Shown here: positions 54,641-62,835 of the stretch, one piece after another
Layout: each line of letters opens with the position of its first letter
Numbering within the stretch: position 1 is the first letter of the stretch
Assembly: GCA_051954235.1 (NCBI GenBank)
Contig: JBQCHY010000055.1
Span: forward strand, 1 to 64,000
Reading direction: 5' to 3'
DNA: 64,000 nucleotides
Source: 62-47 sp051954235
Lineage (GTDB): Bacteria > Pseudomonadota > Alphaproteobacteria > Rhizobiales > Xanthobacteraceae
Position numbers and translations under genes: made by a program
The notes under the pieces: model-generated
Told to the model about the DNA's origin: nothing
The model's input: only the letters and a program-made list of their open reading frames with translations
The model's database searches: none

Positions 54641-54907
54641 TGCTGGTCCCTTTGGGCGGTAGTCTTGGCGCAAACCTTTGACGGATCGTTGCCAGGATAC
54701 CTGCCTAGGGCGACTTTAGACGACAACCGCCGGGTCTCGCAATGCAAAAATACCCGGCGGATGCCGGAGCCGATCCCTGGCTCGTTTCGTCGTCCGCACC
54801 ACTCCCGCCCTCGTCGGCGGCCCGAGCTTTTGATATCATCCCCAACAACGGCAAGCGGCCCGACGGGATCGGGTCCGCCCGAGCGTCCAGGGAGCTTGAG
54901 AGGTCTC

Positions 54908-55633
54908 ATGGCGCTGCATCAAGCGAAGATTTGCATGGGCTGCTGGGAGCACATGCATCTGCCGGTGCCGTTGCGCGGCGTGGCATCGGTGCCGTTCCGC
55001 GCGTTCGGCATCCGGCCGAGCCGGATGAATCCCAACACCTGCACGATCTGCGAAATGATGTTCACCAAGGTGATGAAGGCGCGCCACGTCACCATCGATG
55101 CCACCGTGCTGTTCGCCGACCTGCGCGGCTACACGAACCTGTCCCAATCCCGCTCGGCGGAGACGATCTCGACATTGCTCGACACGTTCTACGACGAATG
55201 CGCCAGCGCGATCTGGGAACACGATGGCATCATCAACAAGACGATGGGTGACGGCGTGCTGGCCATGTTCAACTTTCCAATCAGCCATGCCGACCATCCC
55301 GTTCGCGCGCTTCAGGCGGCACGCCAGATTCAGGGGCGATGGCGCGAGATCGGACATACGCTGAGCGGGACCGCGGGGCGTGATGTCGGCGTCGGGATCG
55401 GCATCGATTGCGGACAGTTGAGTTTCGGCGAGTTCGGTCACTCGCACACCGACATCACCGCGATCGGCACCGTAGTGAACACTGCAGCGCGGGCACAGGG
55501 AGCCGCGCTTTCCGGCCAGATCCTGCTGACCGAAGCACTCTACGAACGCAGCCGCTCCGAACTTCCGCACAGTCAAGCGCAGGACTATCAACTCAAGGGA
55601 TTCGAGACGACGACGCGGCTGTATGCAGCTTGA
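54908..55633 (+). CDS. Class III adenylate/guanylate cyclase with N-terminal CxxC pair
   Basis: The 241-residue soluble protein has an N-terminal cysteine module (C9-x2-C12 and C45-x2-C48) that could hold zinc or an iron-sulfur cluster, then a cyclase catalytic domain. Metal aspartates are D71 in VLFADLRGYT and D115 in KTMGDG, the base-recognition lysine is K111, and the VVNTAARAQG segment supplies the transition-state Asn and Arg. It should make cAMP or cGMP. It is divergent from leuA and convergent with the ppk2 gene. A longer in-frame reading from 53882 runs antisense to leuA and is rejected. Confidence 0.85.
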   Translation: MALHQAKICMGCWEHMHLPVPLRGVASVPFRAFGIRPSRMNPNTCTICEMMFTKVMKARHVTIDATVLFADLRGYTNLSQSRSAETISTLLDTFYDECASAIWEHDGIINKTMGDGVLAMFNFPISHADHPVRALQAARQIQGRWREIGHTLSGTAGRDVGVGIGIDCGQLSFGEFGHSHTDITAIGTVVNTAARAQGAALSGQILLTEALYERSRSELPHSQAQDYQLKGFETTTRLYAA

Positions 55634-55639
55634 TCGCGA

Positions 55640-56599
55640 TCAACGCGCCGATTTCTTCGCGCGCGCGGCTTTCCCGGTTCCACCCGAGCCGCCCTTGCCT
55701 TCTTTCTCAAGAGCAATTCGCGCTTGGTCGAATTGCGCCAACGCGGCCTTGTCGACCTTCGGAAATTGCAGATCGAGTTTTTCCAGCGCATTGACGATCA
55801 CCGAACCGATCACCACGCGCGCGAACCACTTGCGATCTGCCGGCACGACGTACCACGGCGCCGCCGCACTCGCGGTATGGCGGATCATGTCCTGATAGGC
55901 AGCCTGATAGCGGTCCCAAAGCTTGCGCTCGGCGACATCGCCCAGCGAGAATTTCCAGTTCTTCTCCGGTTCATCAAGCCGGGCGAGAAAGCGCTTGCGC
56001 TGTTCCTCCTTCGAGACGTTGAGGAAGAACTTGAGGACCACGGTGCCGTTGCGGGAGAGATAGCGCTCGAACGCCGAAATATCCTCGAAGCGCTCGCGCC
56101 AGATATTTTTCGTCACCAGCTTTTTCGGAATACGCTGCTTGGCGAGGATCTCCGGGTGCACCCGCACGATCAGGCACTCCTCGTAGTAGGAGCGATTGAA
56201 GATGCCGATGCGGCCACGCTCCGGCAGGCAGATCGCCGAGCGCCACATGAAATCGTGATCCAATTCCTTCGATGTCGGCGTCTTGAAGGAATAGACCTCG
56301 CAGCCTTGCGGATTGACGCCCTCGAATACGCTTTCGATGGCGCTATCCTTGCCGGCCGCGTCCATGCCCTGAAAGATCAGCAGCAGCGACCAGCAATCCT
56401 GCGCGTACAGCTTCTCCTGCAAATCGCTGAGCCGCTTGCGATTGGCCTCGATGATCGCCTTGCCTTCGTCCTTCTCAAGATCGCCGTTCTCGTCCCGCCG
56501 AAACAGCTTGAGATGAAACTCCTTGGAGCCGTCGACCCGGAACGGGTGGACATACGATTCGAGATTTGCGGCGGTCGCTTGTGGAGACTTGTCGGCCAT
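55640..56599 (-). CDS. ppk2: Polyphosphate kinase 2 family protein
   Basis: The 319-residue kinase moves phosphate between polyphosphate and nucleotides. The Walker A-type motif GMDAAGKDS (78-86), the lid segment SAICLPERGRIGIFNRSYYEE, and VRVHPEIL are typical; the wording is closest to the class III (ADP/AMP-phosphorylating) group as I recall it. A lysine-rich C-terminal tail follows the domain. It stands alone, converging on the cyclase gene with only 6 bases between stops. Confidence 0.92.
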   Translation of the reverse strand: MADKSPQATAANLESYVHPFRVDGSKEFHLKLFRRDENGDLEKDEGKAIIEANRKRLSDLQEKLYAQDCWSLLLIFQGMDAAGKDSAIESVFEGVNPQGCEVYSFKTPTSKELDHDFMWRSAICLPERGRIGIFNRSYYEECLIVRVHPEILAKQRIPKKLVTKNIWRERFEDISAFERYLSRNGTVVLKFFLNVSKEEQRKRFLARLDEPEKNWKFSLGDVAERKLWDRYQAAYQDMIRHTASAAAPWYVVPADRKWFARVVIGSVIVNALEKLDLQFPKVDKAALAQFDQARIALEKEGKGGSGGTGKAARAKKSAR

Positions 56600-56659
56600 G
56601 ACGCTTGCATTCCCTCATTCGCGAACGATGTTTCCAGCCTACCTAAACAACCCGATCAT

Positions 56660-57367
56660 TCACACCGTATCCGGCAACCGCGCGATGAGGAAAGCAGCCA
56701 TGTAAGGCGGTACCGCGGTCGTGATGTCGCTTCGGCGACGCATCAGATGAATCGCGGCGAGTTCCGGAGTAGCCTGCTTCGCAAGATTCATCTCGATCCG
56801 TTGTCGCAAGGCTTCGCCCTCAAGATCGGATTGCAGGCCGCGCATCAGCGCGATGATCGGGCCCGCGTCGACGCAATCCCAGCAATCGGCAATCTGATAG
56901 TCGCTCCCCGTCAGTCCCGTTTCCTCCTCGACCTCGCGCACGACGCTGCGGGCGATATCGACTGTCCCCTCCCTGAGGTCGTTGAGATCGGGCGTCCCGG
57001 CCGGGAAATAAATTTTGCCAGCATTGGCCGTATGCGCCGCCATTTCACCCAATACATAGGCGCCGTCACGGCTGCGTAGCGCGCCCATGCCGAACCCATT
57101 GAACACCGATGCGTCCGGGAATCCCCAGTCTCGCCACGACAGGAAGCTGGCAAAATCGGTTTCGAAATAGTCTGCGCGGAAAGCGTCCTCAGTAAAACGC
57201 GGCTCACGCCCAAGCAACACACGTCCGTTCCAAAGCTGCGGCGTCTTGCGTTGCAATTCCGCGAAATGCGCATCGATGTCACGACGCCGCTCATCCGCGA
57301 ACGGCCAGAGCCATTGCGTCACACGAAAATCGAGCCGTTTCACCCGATGGATTGGAAACGAAGCCAC
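56660..57367 (-). CDS. Nudix hydrolase family protein
   Basis: The 235-residue protein has a complete Nudix box, G-x5-E-x7-REVEEETGL, in the stretch beginning GTPDLNDLREG. The N-terminal part has LDFRVTQWLWPFADERR and VLLGREPRF. Nudix enzymes cleave nucleoside diphosphate-linked compounds; the substrate is unknown. The GTG start lies 3 bases after the stop codon of the ABC binding protein, so translation is coupled to it. Confidence 0.82.
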   Translation of the reverse strand: MASFPIHRVKRLDFRVTQWLWPFADERRRDIDAHFAELQRKTPQLWNGRVLLGREPRFTEDAFRADYFETDFASFLSWRDWGFPDASVFNGFGMGALRSRDGAYVLGEMAAHTANAGKIYFPAGTPDLNDLREGTVDIARSVVREVEEETGLTGSDYQIADCWDCVDAGPIIALMRGLQSDLEGEALRQRIEMNLAKQATPELAAIHLMRRRSDITTAVPPYMAAFLIARLPDTV

Positions 57368-57370
57368 GCG

Positions 57371-58390
57371 CTACTTCGCGCCCGCCTTGTTGGCCTGCTC
57401 GACAAATGCGTTGGTGTAGGTCTTGCTGACGTCGATGTTCGCTTTCGCCACCGCGGGCGAGCCTTCGCTGAACACCGTCAGCACGGCGGTCGCGCCCTTG
57501 GGGTCCATCGCACCGGTCTCCGAATACATCGGAATGGTGTTCTTGAGCGCCGCCAGATAAAGCTCCTTGTTCTTGCCGACCAGTTCCGGCGGCATCTTCG
57601 CCATGACGTCTTCCGGCGAATGCGTGTGGATCCACTTCAGCGTGTTGACGATGGCGTTGGTCAGGGCTTGCGCTTCCTTCTCGTGCGACTTGACCCAAGC
57701 TGCAGTACTGTACAGTGCCCCGCCGGGATACTCGCCGCCGAACACCGCCAGCGTATCCTTCTGCGTGCGGGTGTCGCTGAGAATGCGGAGATCCTTGTAA
57801 TGCCCCTGAAGCACCGTGACTGAGGGGTCGAGCATCACAGCCGCATCGATCTGTCCCTGCTCCATCGCGGCGACTGCCGTCGCACCCAGTCCGACGCCGA
57901 TCACCGCGGCGCTGGTCGGATCGAGACCGTTCTTCTTCAACAGATACTTGAGAAAGAAATCGGTCGATGAGCCCGGCGCGCTGACGCCGACCTTCTTGCC
58001 GGCGAGGTCCTTGATCGATTTGATTTCGTCGGTGTGCTTCGGCGACACCACCAGCACGAGGCCGGGATAACGGTCATAGACCACGAAGGCCTGCATCTCC
58101 TGTTTCTTGGCCGCGAGATTGACGCAGTGATCGAAGTAACCGGAGACGACATCGGCGCTGCCGCCAAGCACGGCCTTGAGCGCATCGGAGCCACCCTTGA
58201 GGTCAACCAGTTCGACATTCATGCCGGCCTTGTCGTACTCGCCAAGTTGCTTCGCCAGTACCGTCGGCAGGTAACAGAGGCACGCACCGCCGCCGATGGC
58301 GATCGTCACCTTGCTTTGAGCGAAGGCGATGCCGGGCACCATGCACAACGCCAGCAACGGCGCCAGAAGCCTGCCGAAAATCGTCCGCAT
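57371..58390 (-). CDS. ABC transporter substrate-binding protein, NMT1/SsuA type
   Basis: The 339-residue periplasmic protein has a signal peptide (GRLLAPLLALCMVPGIAFA) and the type II fold of aliphatic sulfonate, nitrate or thiamine-precursor binding proteins: KVTIAIGGGACLCYLPTVLAKQLGEY at the start, LVDLKGGSDALKAVLGGSADVVSGYFDH next, and LAGKKVGVSAPGSSTDFF. GGAGG lies 6 bases before the ATG. The permease lies upstream beyond a palindromic repeat; no ATPase gene is present. Confidence 0.88.
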   Translation of the reverse strand: MRTIFGRLLAPLLALCMVPGIAFAQSKVTIAIGGGACLCYLPTVLAKQLGEYDKAGMNVELVDLKGGSDALKAVLGGSADVVSGYFDHCVNLAAKKQEMQAFVVYDRYPGLVLVVSPKHTDEIKSIKDLAGKKVGVSAPGSSTDFFLKYLLKKNGLDPTSAAVIGVGLGATAVAAMEQGQIDAAVMLDPSVTVLQGHYKDLRILSDTRTQKDTLAVFGGEYPGGALYSTAAWVKSHEKEAQALTNAIVNTLKWIHTHSPEDVMAKMPPELVGKNKELYLAALKNTIPMYSETGAMDPKGATAVLTVFSEGSPAVAKANIDVSKTYTNAFVEQANKAGAK

Positions 58391-58469
58391 GATGTCCTCC
58401 GTATATTTTGTTAGTGGCAGAATAGATGAGCGCACATGCCTTGAGAAGCGACCGATCACCTCATTTTAT

Positions 58470-58553
58470 CCGTCATTGCGAGGGCAAAACGACGAAGCAA
58501 TCCAGTTTTTGCTTCATGGCTTCCTGGATTGCTTCGCTCCGCTCGCAATGACG
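58470..58553. repeat. Dispersed palindromic repeat, family A copy 5, inside an operon
   Basis: CCGTCATTGCGAGGGC pairs with GCTCGCAATGACG; inner arms are GAAGCAATCCAG / CTGGATTGCTTC. This copy lies between the permease and binding-protein genes of the same ABC system, on the transcribed path, and may stabilise or separate the two messages. Confidence 0.82.
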
Positions 58554-58562
58554 ATCGTCTCT

Positions 58563-59351
58563 CTAGGCTTTGCTCCCCGCCGTCTCCGGTCGCCAGACCA
58601 GCAGCCGGCGCTCCACCAGCGTCACCGCCAGGTCGATCAGGATCACGAAAGCCGACAGCACGAACATGCCGGCGAAGACGCCGGCGACATCGAACACGCC
58701 CTCGGCCTGCTGGATCAGGTAGCCGAGCCCGGCAGCCGAGCCGAGATACTCGCCGACCACCGCGCCGACCACCGCGAAGCCGACCGAGGTGTGCAGCGAC
58801 GAAAACATCCACGACAGCGCCGACGGCCAGTAGACATGCCGCATCAACTGCCGCTCGTTCATGCCGAGCATCCGGCCGTTGGCGAGCACGGTGCCGCTGA
58901 CCTCCTTGACGCCCTGATAGACGTTGAAGAACACAATGAAGAACACCAGCGTGACGCCGAGCGCCACCTTCGACCAGATGCCGAGCCCGAGCCACAGCGT
59001 GAAGATCGGCGCCAGCACGACGCGCGGCAGCGCATTCGCCATCTTGACGTAAGGATCGAACACCGCCGCCACGGTCGGCTGCCGCGCGAACCAGAAGCCG
59101 AACAGCACGCCGCCGAGCGAGCCGATCGCGAAGGCAAGAATCGATTCCCATAGGGTGATCGCGAGATGCTTCCAGATCACGCCGGTCGAGAACCAGTCGA
59201 CAATCTGCGCGCCGACGTCGACAGGATTGGAGAAGAAGAACGGCGGCAGCAGCATCACGCCGAAGACCGGCATGGTGCTGAACACGTACCACAGCGAAAG
59301 CAGCACCACCGCCACCAGCACCTGATAGAACAGCAGCCTCGCCCGCGACAT
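58563..59351 (-). CDS. ABC transporter permease (SsuC/TauC type)
   Basis: The 262-residue protein has six membrane helices and the permease EAA-type loop near VANGRMLGMNERQLMRHVYWPSALSWMFSSL. It would form the channel for the binding protein encoded next. It lies 15 bases after moaB and is probably cotranscribed. The motor ATPase usually found in such operons is absent here and must be supplied from elsewhere. Confidence 0.88.
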   Translation of the reverse strand: MSRARLLFYQVLVAVVLLSLWYVFSTMPVFGVMLLPPFFFSNPVDVGAQIVDWFSTGVIWKHLAITLWESILAFAIGSLGGVLFGFWFARQPTVAAVFDPYVKMANALPRVVLAPIFTLWLGLGIWSKVALGVTLVFFIVFFNVYQGVKEVSGTVLANGRMLGMNERQLMRHVYWPSALSWMFSSLHTSVGFAVVGAVVGEYLGSAAGLGYLIQQAEGVFDVAGVFAGMFVLSAFVILIDLAVTLVERRLLVWRPETAGSKA

Positions 59352-59366
59352 GACTCTAAGCCTTCA

Positions 59367-59927
59367 TCACGCGGTCGCGCCCTTGGCCTTGGGGCGGCGC
59401 AGATGCTCGTCGAGTCGCGGCATGATCTCGACGAAATTGCATGGTCGCGAGCGATAATCGAGTTGATGCGCGAGGATGCCGTCCCAGCCGTCCTTGCAGG
59501 CGCCGGGCGAACCCGGCAGGCAGAAGATGTAGGTCGCACCGGCGACGCCGGCGGTGGCGCGGCTCTGGATGGTCGACGCGCCGATCTTGGCGTGGCTCAG
59601 CATATGGAAGGCGATGGAGAAACCGTCCATGCGCTTTTCGAACAGCGGCTCGATCGCCTCCGGCGTCACATCGCGACCAGTAAAACCGGTGCCGCCGGTG
59701 GTGATGATCGCATCAACCCTCGGATCGGCAATCCACTTGCGCACGATAGCCCGGATCGCCTCGACATCGTCGGTGACAATCTCGCGCGCCGCCAATCGAT
59801 GCCCTGCACCGGTGAGACGATCCGCCAGCGTTGTGCCGGATTTGTCGTCGGCAAGCGAGCGGGTGTCGGACACCGTCAGCACCGCGATGTTGAGCGGGAT
59901 GAACTGTTTCGATTCATCGATGGACAT
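59367..59927 (-). CDS. moaB: Molybdenum cofactor biosynthesis protein B
   Basis: The 186-residue MogA/MoaB-fold protein carries the conserved GGTGFTGRDVTPEAI motif and the start IAVLTVSDTRSLADDKSG. It takes part in molybdopterin adenylylation or in handling of pterin intermediates. AAGGTATC precedes the ATG. The window also encodes two molybdoenzymes (BisC-like and CoxL-like), so demand for the cofactor is consistent. It leads the permease gene, an unusual partner. Confidence 0.92.
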   Translation of the reverse strand: MSIDESKQFIPLNIAVLTVSDTRSLADDKSGTTLADRLTGAGHRLAAREIVTDDVEAIRAIVRKWIADPRVDAIITTGGTGFTGRDVTPEAIEPLFEKRMDGFSIAFHMLSHAKIGASTIQSRATAGVAGATYIFCLPGSPGACKDGWDGILAHQLDYRSRPCNFVEIMPRLDEHLRRPKAKGATA

Positions 59928-59955
59928 GGCGATACCTTGATCGAGGCAAGCCGCG

Positions 59956-60072
59956 CTCCCTCGCCCCGCTTGCGGGGAGAGGGTTGGGGTGAGGGGCTGC
60001 GAATGCAGCAAGAGACCCCTCACCCGAATTGCTGCGCAATTCGACCTCTCCCCGTAAGAACGGGGAGAGGTG
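59956..60072. repeat. Dispersed palindromic repeat, family D
   Basis: CTCCCTCGCCCCGC..GCGGGGAGAGGG and CCTCTCCCCG..CGGGGAGAGG form hairpins on both sides of a GGGGTGAGGGG / CCCCTCACCC pair and a GAATTGCTGCGCAATTC dyad. It lies between moaB and the zinc metallopeptidase gene and ends 21 bases past the latter's stop codon. Confidence 0.75.
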
Positions 60073-60092
60073 AAAGGCAGCGGAAATCCGCA

Positions 60093-61034
60093 TCACAAAT
60101 TATCCGTCGCAAACGTGTTGCACGCCTGCACGGTGCCTTGCTGATAGCCGGTCATGAACCAGCGCTTGCGCTGCGCCGCCGAGCCGTGTGTGAACGAATC
60201 CGGCACCACGCGGCCCGTCGCTTGCCGCTGTAAGGTGTCGTCGCCGATGGCGGAAGCCGTGGTCAGCGCTGCGTCGATGTCACCGGCTTCGAGAAAGTCC
60301 GGTCGCTTCTTCGACTCGCGGTTGACCCAGACACCCGACAGACAATCGGCCTGCAACTCGACCTTCACCTGCAACGCGTTGGCTTCGGCCTTGCTGCCGG
60401 CTTGCTGCTGCAAGCGCGTCACACGCGGGAGGATGCCGAGCAGGTTCTGGATGTGATGGCCCGCTTCATGCGCAATGATATAGGCCGCGGTGAATTTGCA
60501 GGCGTTGCCCGAACAACCATGAAAGCGCGTCTCGACCTGACGGAAGAATCCGGTATCGAGGAAGATCTGCTGATCGGGTGGGCAATAGAACGGCCCCATC
60601 GCCGACTGCGCCATGCCGCAGCGTCCGCCGTTGGTGGCGTTCTTGAACAGCACGATGCGCGGGCCCTTGTAGGTCTGGCCGCTGGCCTTGAAGATTTCAT
60701 CCCAGCGATCGTCGATCTCCCCGAGCACGCCGGCGATCATGCTACCCATCTCATCGCTCGGTGCGCCGGTCTTGGCAGGTCCCGAGCGGCGGTCGGTCTG
60801 ATAGCTCGGCGCCTGTTGTCCGCCGGTGAGGATTTCAGCACCGCCGATCAGGATGCGCGGATCAATGCCGAAAGCGTAGCCGAGAAGGCCTAGCACGATG
60901 ATGGTGCCGATACCGAGACCACCGCCGCCCATCGGCAGGCCGAAGCCGCCGCCGCCACCGCCGCCGAATCCACCGCCGTCATCGTCGCGGCGATCGTCGA
61001 TGTTGTCGCTGCGGCGGAAGTCATCGTAGCGCAT
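60093..61034 (-). CDS. Neutral zinc metallopeptidase (YpfJ family)
   Basis: The 313-residue protein has an acidic and Gly-rich start (RRDDDGGGFGGGGGGGFGLP), one membrane helix (GIGTIIVLGLLGYAFG) and a peptidase domain with HEAGHH, the HExxH zinc site. Nearby are VFKNATNGGRCGMA-like and FYCPPDQQIFLDTGFF segments and the later QADCLSG. The family is named after E. coli YpfJ; targets are unknown. GAGGAC lies upstream of the ATG. It stands alone, divergent from ccrM. Confidence 0.9.
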   Translation of the reverse strand: MRYDDFRRSDNIDDRRDDDGGGFGGGGGGGFGLPMGGGGLGIGTIIVLGLLGYAFGIDPRILIGGAEILTGGQQAPSYQTDRRSGPAKTGAPSDEMGSMIAGVLGEIDDRWDEIFKASGQTYKGPRIVLFKNATNGGRCGMAQSAMGPFYCPPDQQIFLDTGFFRQVETRFHGCSGNACKFTAAYIIAHEAGHHIQNLLGILPRVTRLQQQAGSKAEANALQVKVELQADCLSGVWVNRESKKRPDFLEAGDIDAALTTASAIGDDTLQRQATGRVVPDSFTHGSAAQRKRWFMTGYQQGTVQACNTFATDNL

Positions 61035-61235
61035 GGTGCATGTCCTCACAGTTCGGATGGCATCGGCCATCGCTCAACGGCCGCACAGACGTAGATTACT
61101 CCGGCCGTCAATCAATAGTCCGCCCGGCAATTATTGCCTAGTTTGAATCATTTTCCAATTAAGCCGATTTTTACTTTGCCACGTCAGTGTAGCGCCAGTC
61201 GGTTGTTTAGTCCCGCGTCGCCGACAGCGTCGCCT

Positions 61236-61254
61236 GAGTCAGAGTCATTGAGTC
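61236..61254. promoter_or_regulatory. Cluster of three GANTC methylation sites at the ccrM start
   Basis: GAGTC occurs at 61236, 61242 and 61250, the last touching the ATG. Further sites lie at 61145 (GAATC) and 61306 (GAGTC). GANTC is the target of the enzyme encoded directly downstream. In Caulobacter the ccrM promoter is controlled by methylation of such sites; the same is inferred here. Confidence 0.65.
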
Positions 61255-62412
61255 ATGGTTGTGTCGCGTCGCGGGGCGTCTGCAAGGGCGCCCCGCACCA
61301 AATTCGAGTCTGTCCCGCGTACCGAGATTTCCATCCCGAGTACCCAGGTTATCGTCGGCGATTGCGTCGCCGAAATGTCGAAGCTGCCCCCCGGTTCGGT
61401 CGATCTGGTGTTCGCCGATCCGCCGTACAACCTGCAGCTCAAGGGCGACCTCAAGCGCCCCGACGAATCCCATGTCGATGCCGTCAACAACGACTGGGAC
61501 AAGTTCTCCTCCTTCGCCGCCTATGACGATTTCACGCGCGCCTGGCTGCTCGCCTGCCGCCGTATCATGAAACCGTCCGCGACGTTGTGGGTGATCGGCT
61601 CCTATCACAACATCTTCCGCGTCGGCGCGATCATGCAGGACCTCGGCTTCTGGGTCCTCAACGATATCGTCTGGCGCAAGTCGAATCCGATGCCGAATTT
61701 TCGCGGCCGCCGCTTCACCAACGCCCATGAGACGATGATCTGGGCGGCGCGCGACGAGAACGCCAAGAACTACACCTTCAACTACGAAGCGCTGAAGGCC
61801 GCCAACGAAGACGTGCAGGCGCGCTCCGACTGGCTGATTCCGCTGTGCACCGGCGACGAGCGGCTGAAAGGCTCGGACGGCAAGAAGGTGCACCCGACGC
61901 AGAAGCCCGAGGGCCTGCTGGCACGCGTGCTGCTGTCGTCGTCGCGGCCCGGCGATCTGGTCGTCGATCCGTTCAACGGCACCGGCACCACCGGCGCGGT
62001 CGCGAAGCGGCTCGGCCGCCGTTACATCGGCTTCGAGCGCGACAAGACCTATGCGGCAGCGGCCGAAGCGCGCATCGCCTCGATCCTGCCGCTGCCGGGG
62101 GCAACGCTGGCGCCGTTCGTCACCGCGCGGGAAGCGCCGCGCGTGCCGTTCGCGGAACTGATTGAACGCGGCATGATCATGCCGGGCGCGACCTTGTTCG
62201 ACGCCAAAAAGAAGCACAACGCACTGGTGCGCGCCGATGGTGCGATCATGCTGGGTGATAAAGTGGGCTCGATCCACCGCATGGGCGCGGTGGCGCAGGG
62301 CTCCGGCGCCTGCAACGGCTGGACCTATTGGCATATCGAGACCAAGAAGGGCCTCAAGCTGATCGACGAGTTGCGGGCAAAAATCCGCCGCGACATGGCC
62401 GCGGCGGGGTAA
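61255..62412 (+). CDS. ccrM: CcrM-type GANTC adenine DNA methyltransferase
   Basis: The 385-residue beta-class N6-adenine methyltransferase has DPPY (55-58) first and the AdoMet site DPFNGTGTTG later, in the order expected for the class. SYHNIFRVG, RKSNPMPNFRGRRFTNAHE and HPTQKPEGLL match Caulobacter CcrM, as does the C-terminal module ending in NGWTYWHIETKKGL (RAMA-type domain). It methylates GANTC and links gene expression to the cell cycle. The N-terminus is about 30 residues longer than in Caulobacter. It stands alone, with the GANTC cluster in its leader. Confidence 0.95.
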   Translation: MVVSRRGASARAPRTKFESVPRTEISIPSTQVIVGDCVAEMSKLPPGSVDLVFADPPYNLQLKGDLKRPDESHVDAVNNDWDKFSSFAAYDDFTRAWLLACRRIMKPSATLWVIGSYHNIFRVGAIMQDLGFWVLNDIVWRKSNPMPNFRGRRFTNAHETMIWAARDENAKNYTFNYEALKAANEDVQARSDWLIPLCTGDERLKGSDGKKVHPTQKPEGLLARVLLSSSRPGDLVVDPFNGTGTTGAVAKRLGRRYIGFERDKTYAAAAEARIASILPLPGATLAPFVTAREAPRVPFAELIERGMIMPGATLFDAKKKHNALVRADGAIMLGDKVGSIHRMGAVAQGSGACNGWTYWHIETKKGLKLIDELRAKIRRDMAAAG

Positions 62413-62454
62413 CTTTCCTCGCGTCGTCATTGCCGTGACAAATCTGACTCTGCC

Positions 62455-62637
62455 CTAGCTCTGGTGCGGCCCCCGCATTTGCTTCATGGCGTCGACAATG
62501 CGGCGCCAGTCGGCGGCGTCCTTGGCATTGCCTTCCTCCTCAAGACTGGCCGCCTTCTGCGCAGCCTCCGCGATCGCGCTGGCGCCACGTTGCGCCAAAA
62601 GCTTCCGCGCGTAATCGTGAACTTCCACCGCTTGCAT
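62455..62637 (-). CDS. Small conserved protein of unknown function (60 residues)
   Basis: The short helical, charged protein reads MQAVEVHDYARKLLAQRG onward and ends near MKQMRGPHQS. GGAG lies 6 bases before this ATG; another ATG four codons upstream has no ribosome binding site. The same short protein type is common in Bradyrhizobium annotations, as far as I recall. It converges on ccrM with 42 bases between stops. A much longer reading through this frame is antisense to the GST gene and rejected. Confidence 0.65.
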   Translation of the reverse strand: MQAVEVHDYARKLLAQRGASAIAEAAQKAASLEEEGNAKDAADWRRIVDAMKQMRGPHQS

Positions 62638-62835
62638 CGCCTTCTCCATCGCGTTCGGCCGGGTGCCAGATGCCGGCGCAATCCATCTCAGCACCGTAAC
62701 GCAGCAAATGCTGGTTTGTTCCTCGCGCAATTCATCCAAAGTCCGCAATGAGCCGCTTGCACTGCGGCAGCAAATCGCCACATGGAACCGACCGGCTGGT
62801 TTGCAGCCGGCCCTTCCTCCGAACAGGACATCCGC

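Noticed and set aside
53882..54907. N-terminal extension of the second cyclase, making 583 residues
   Set aside because: The extension is antisense to leuA and its leader peptide. The downstream ATG gives a normal cyclase.
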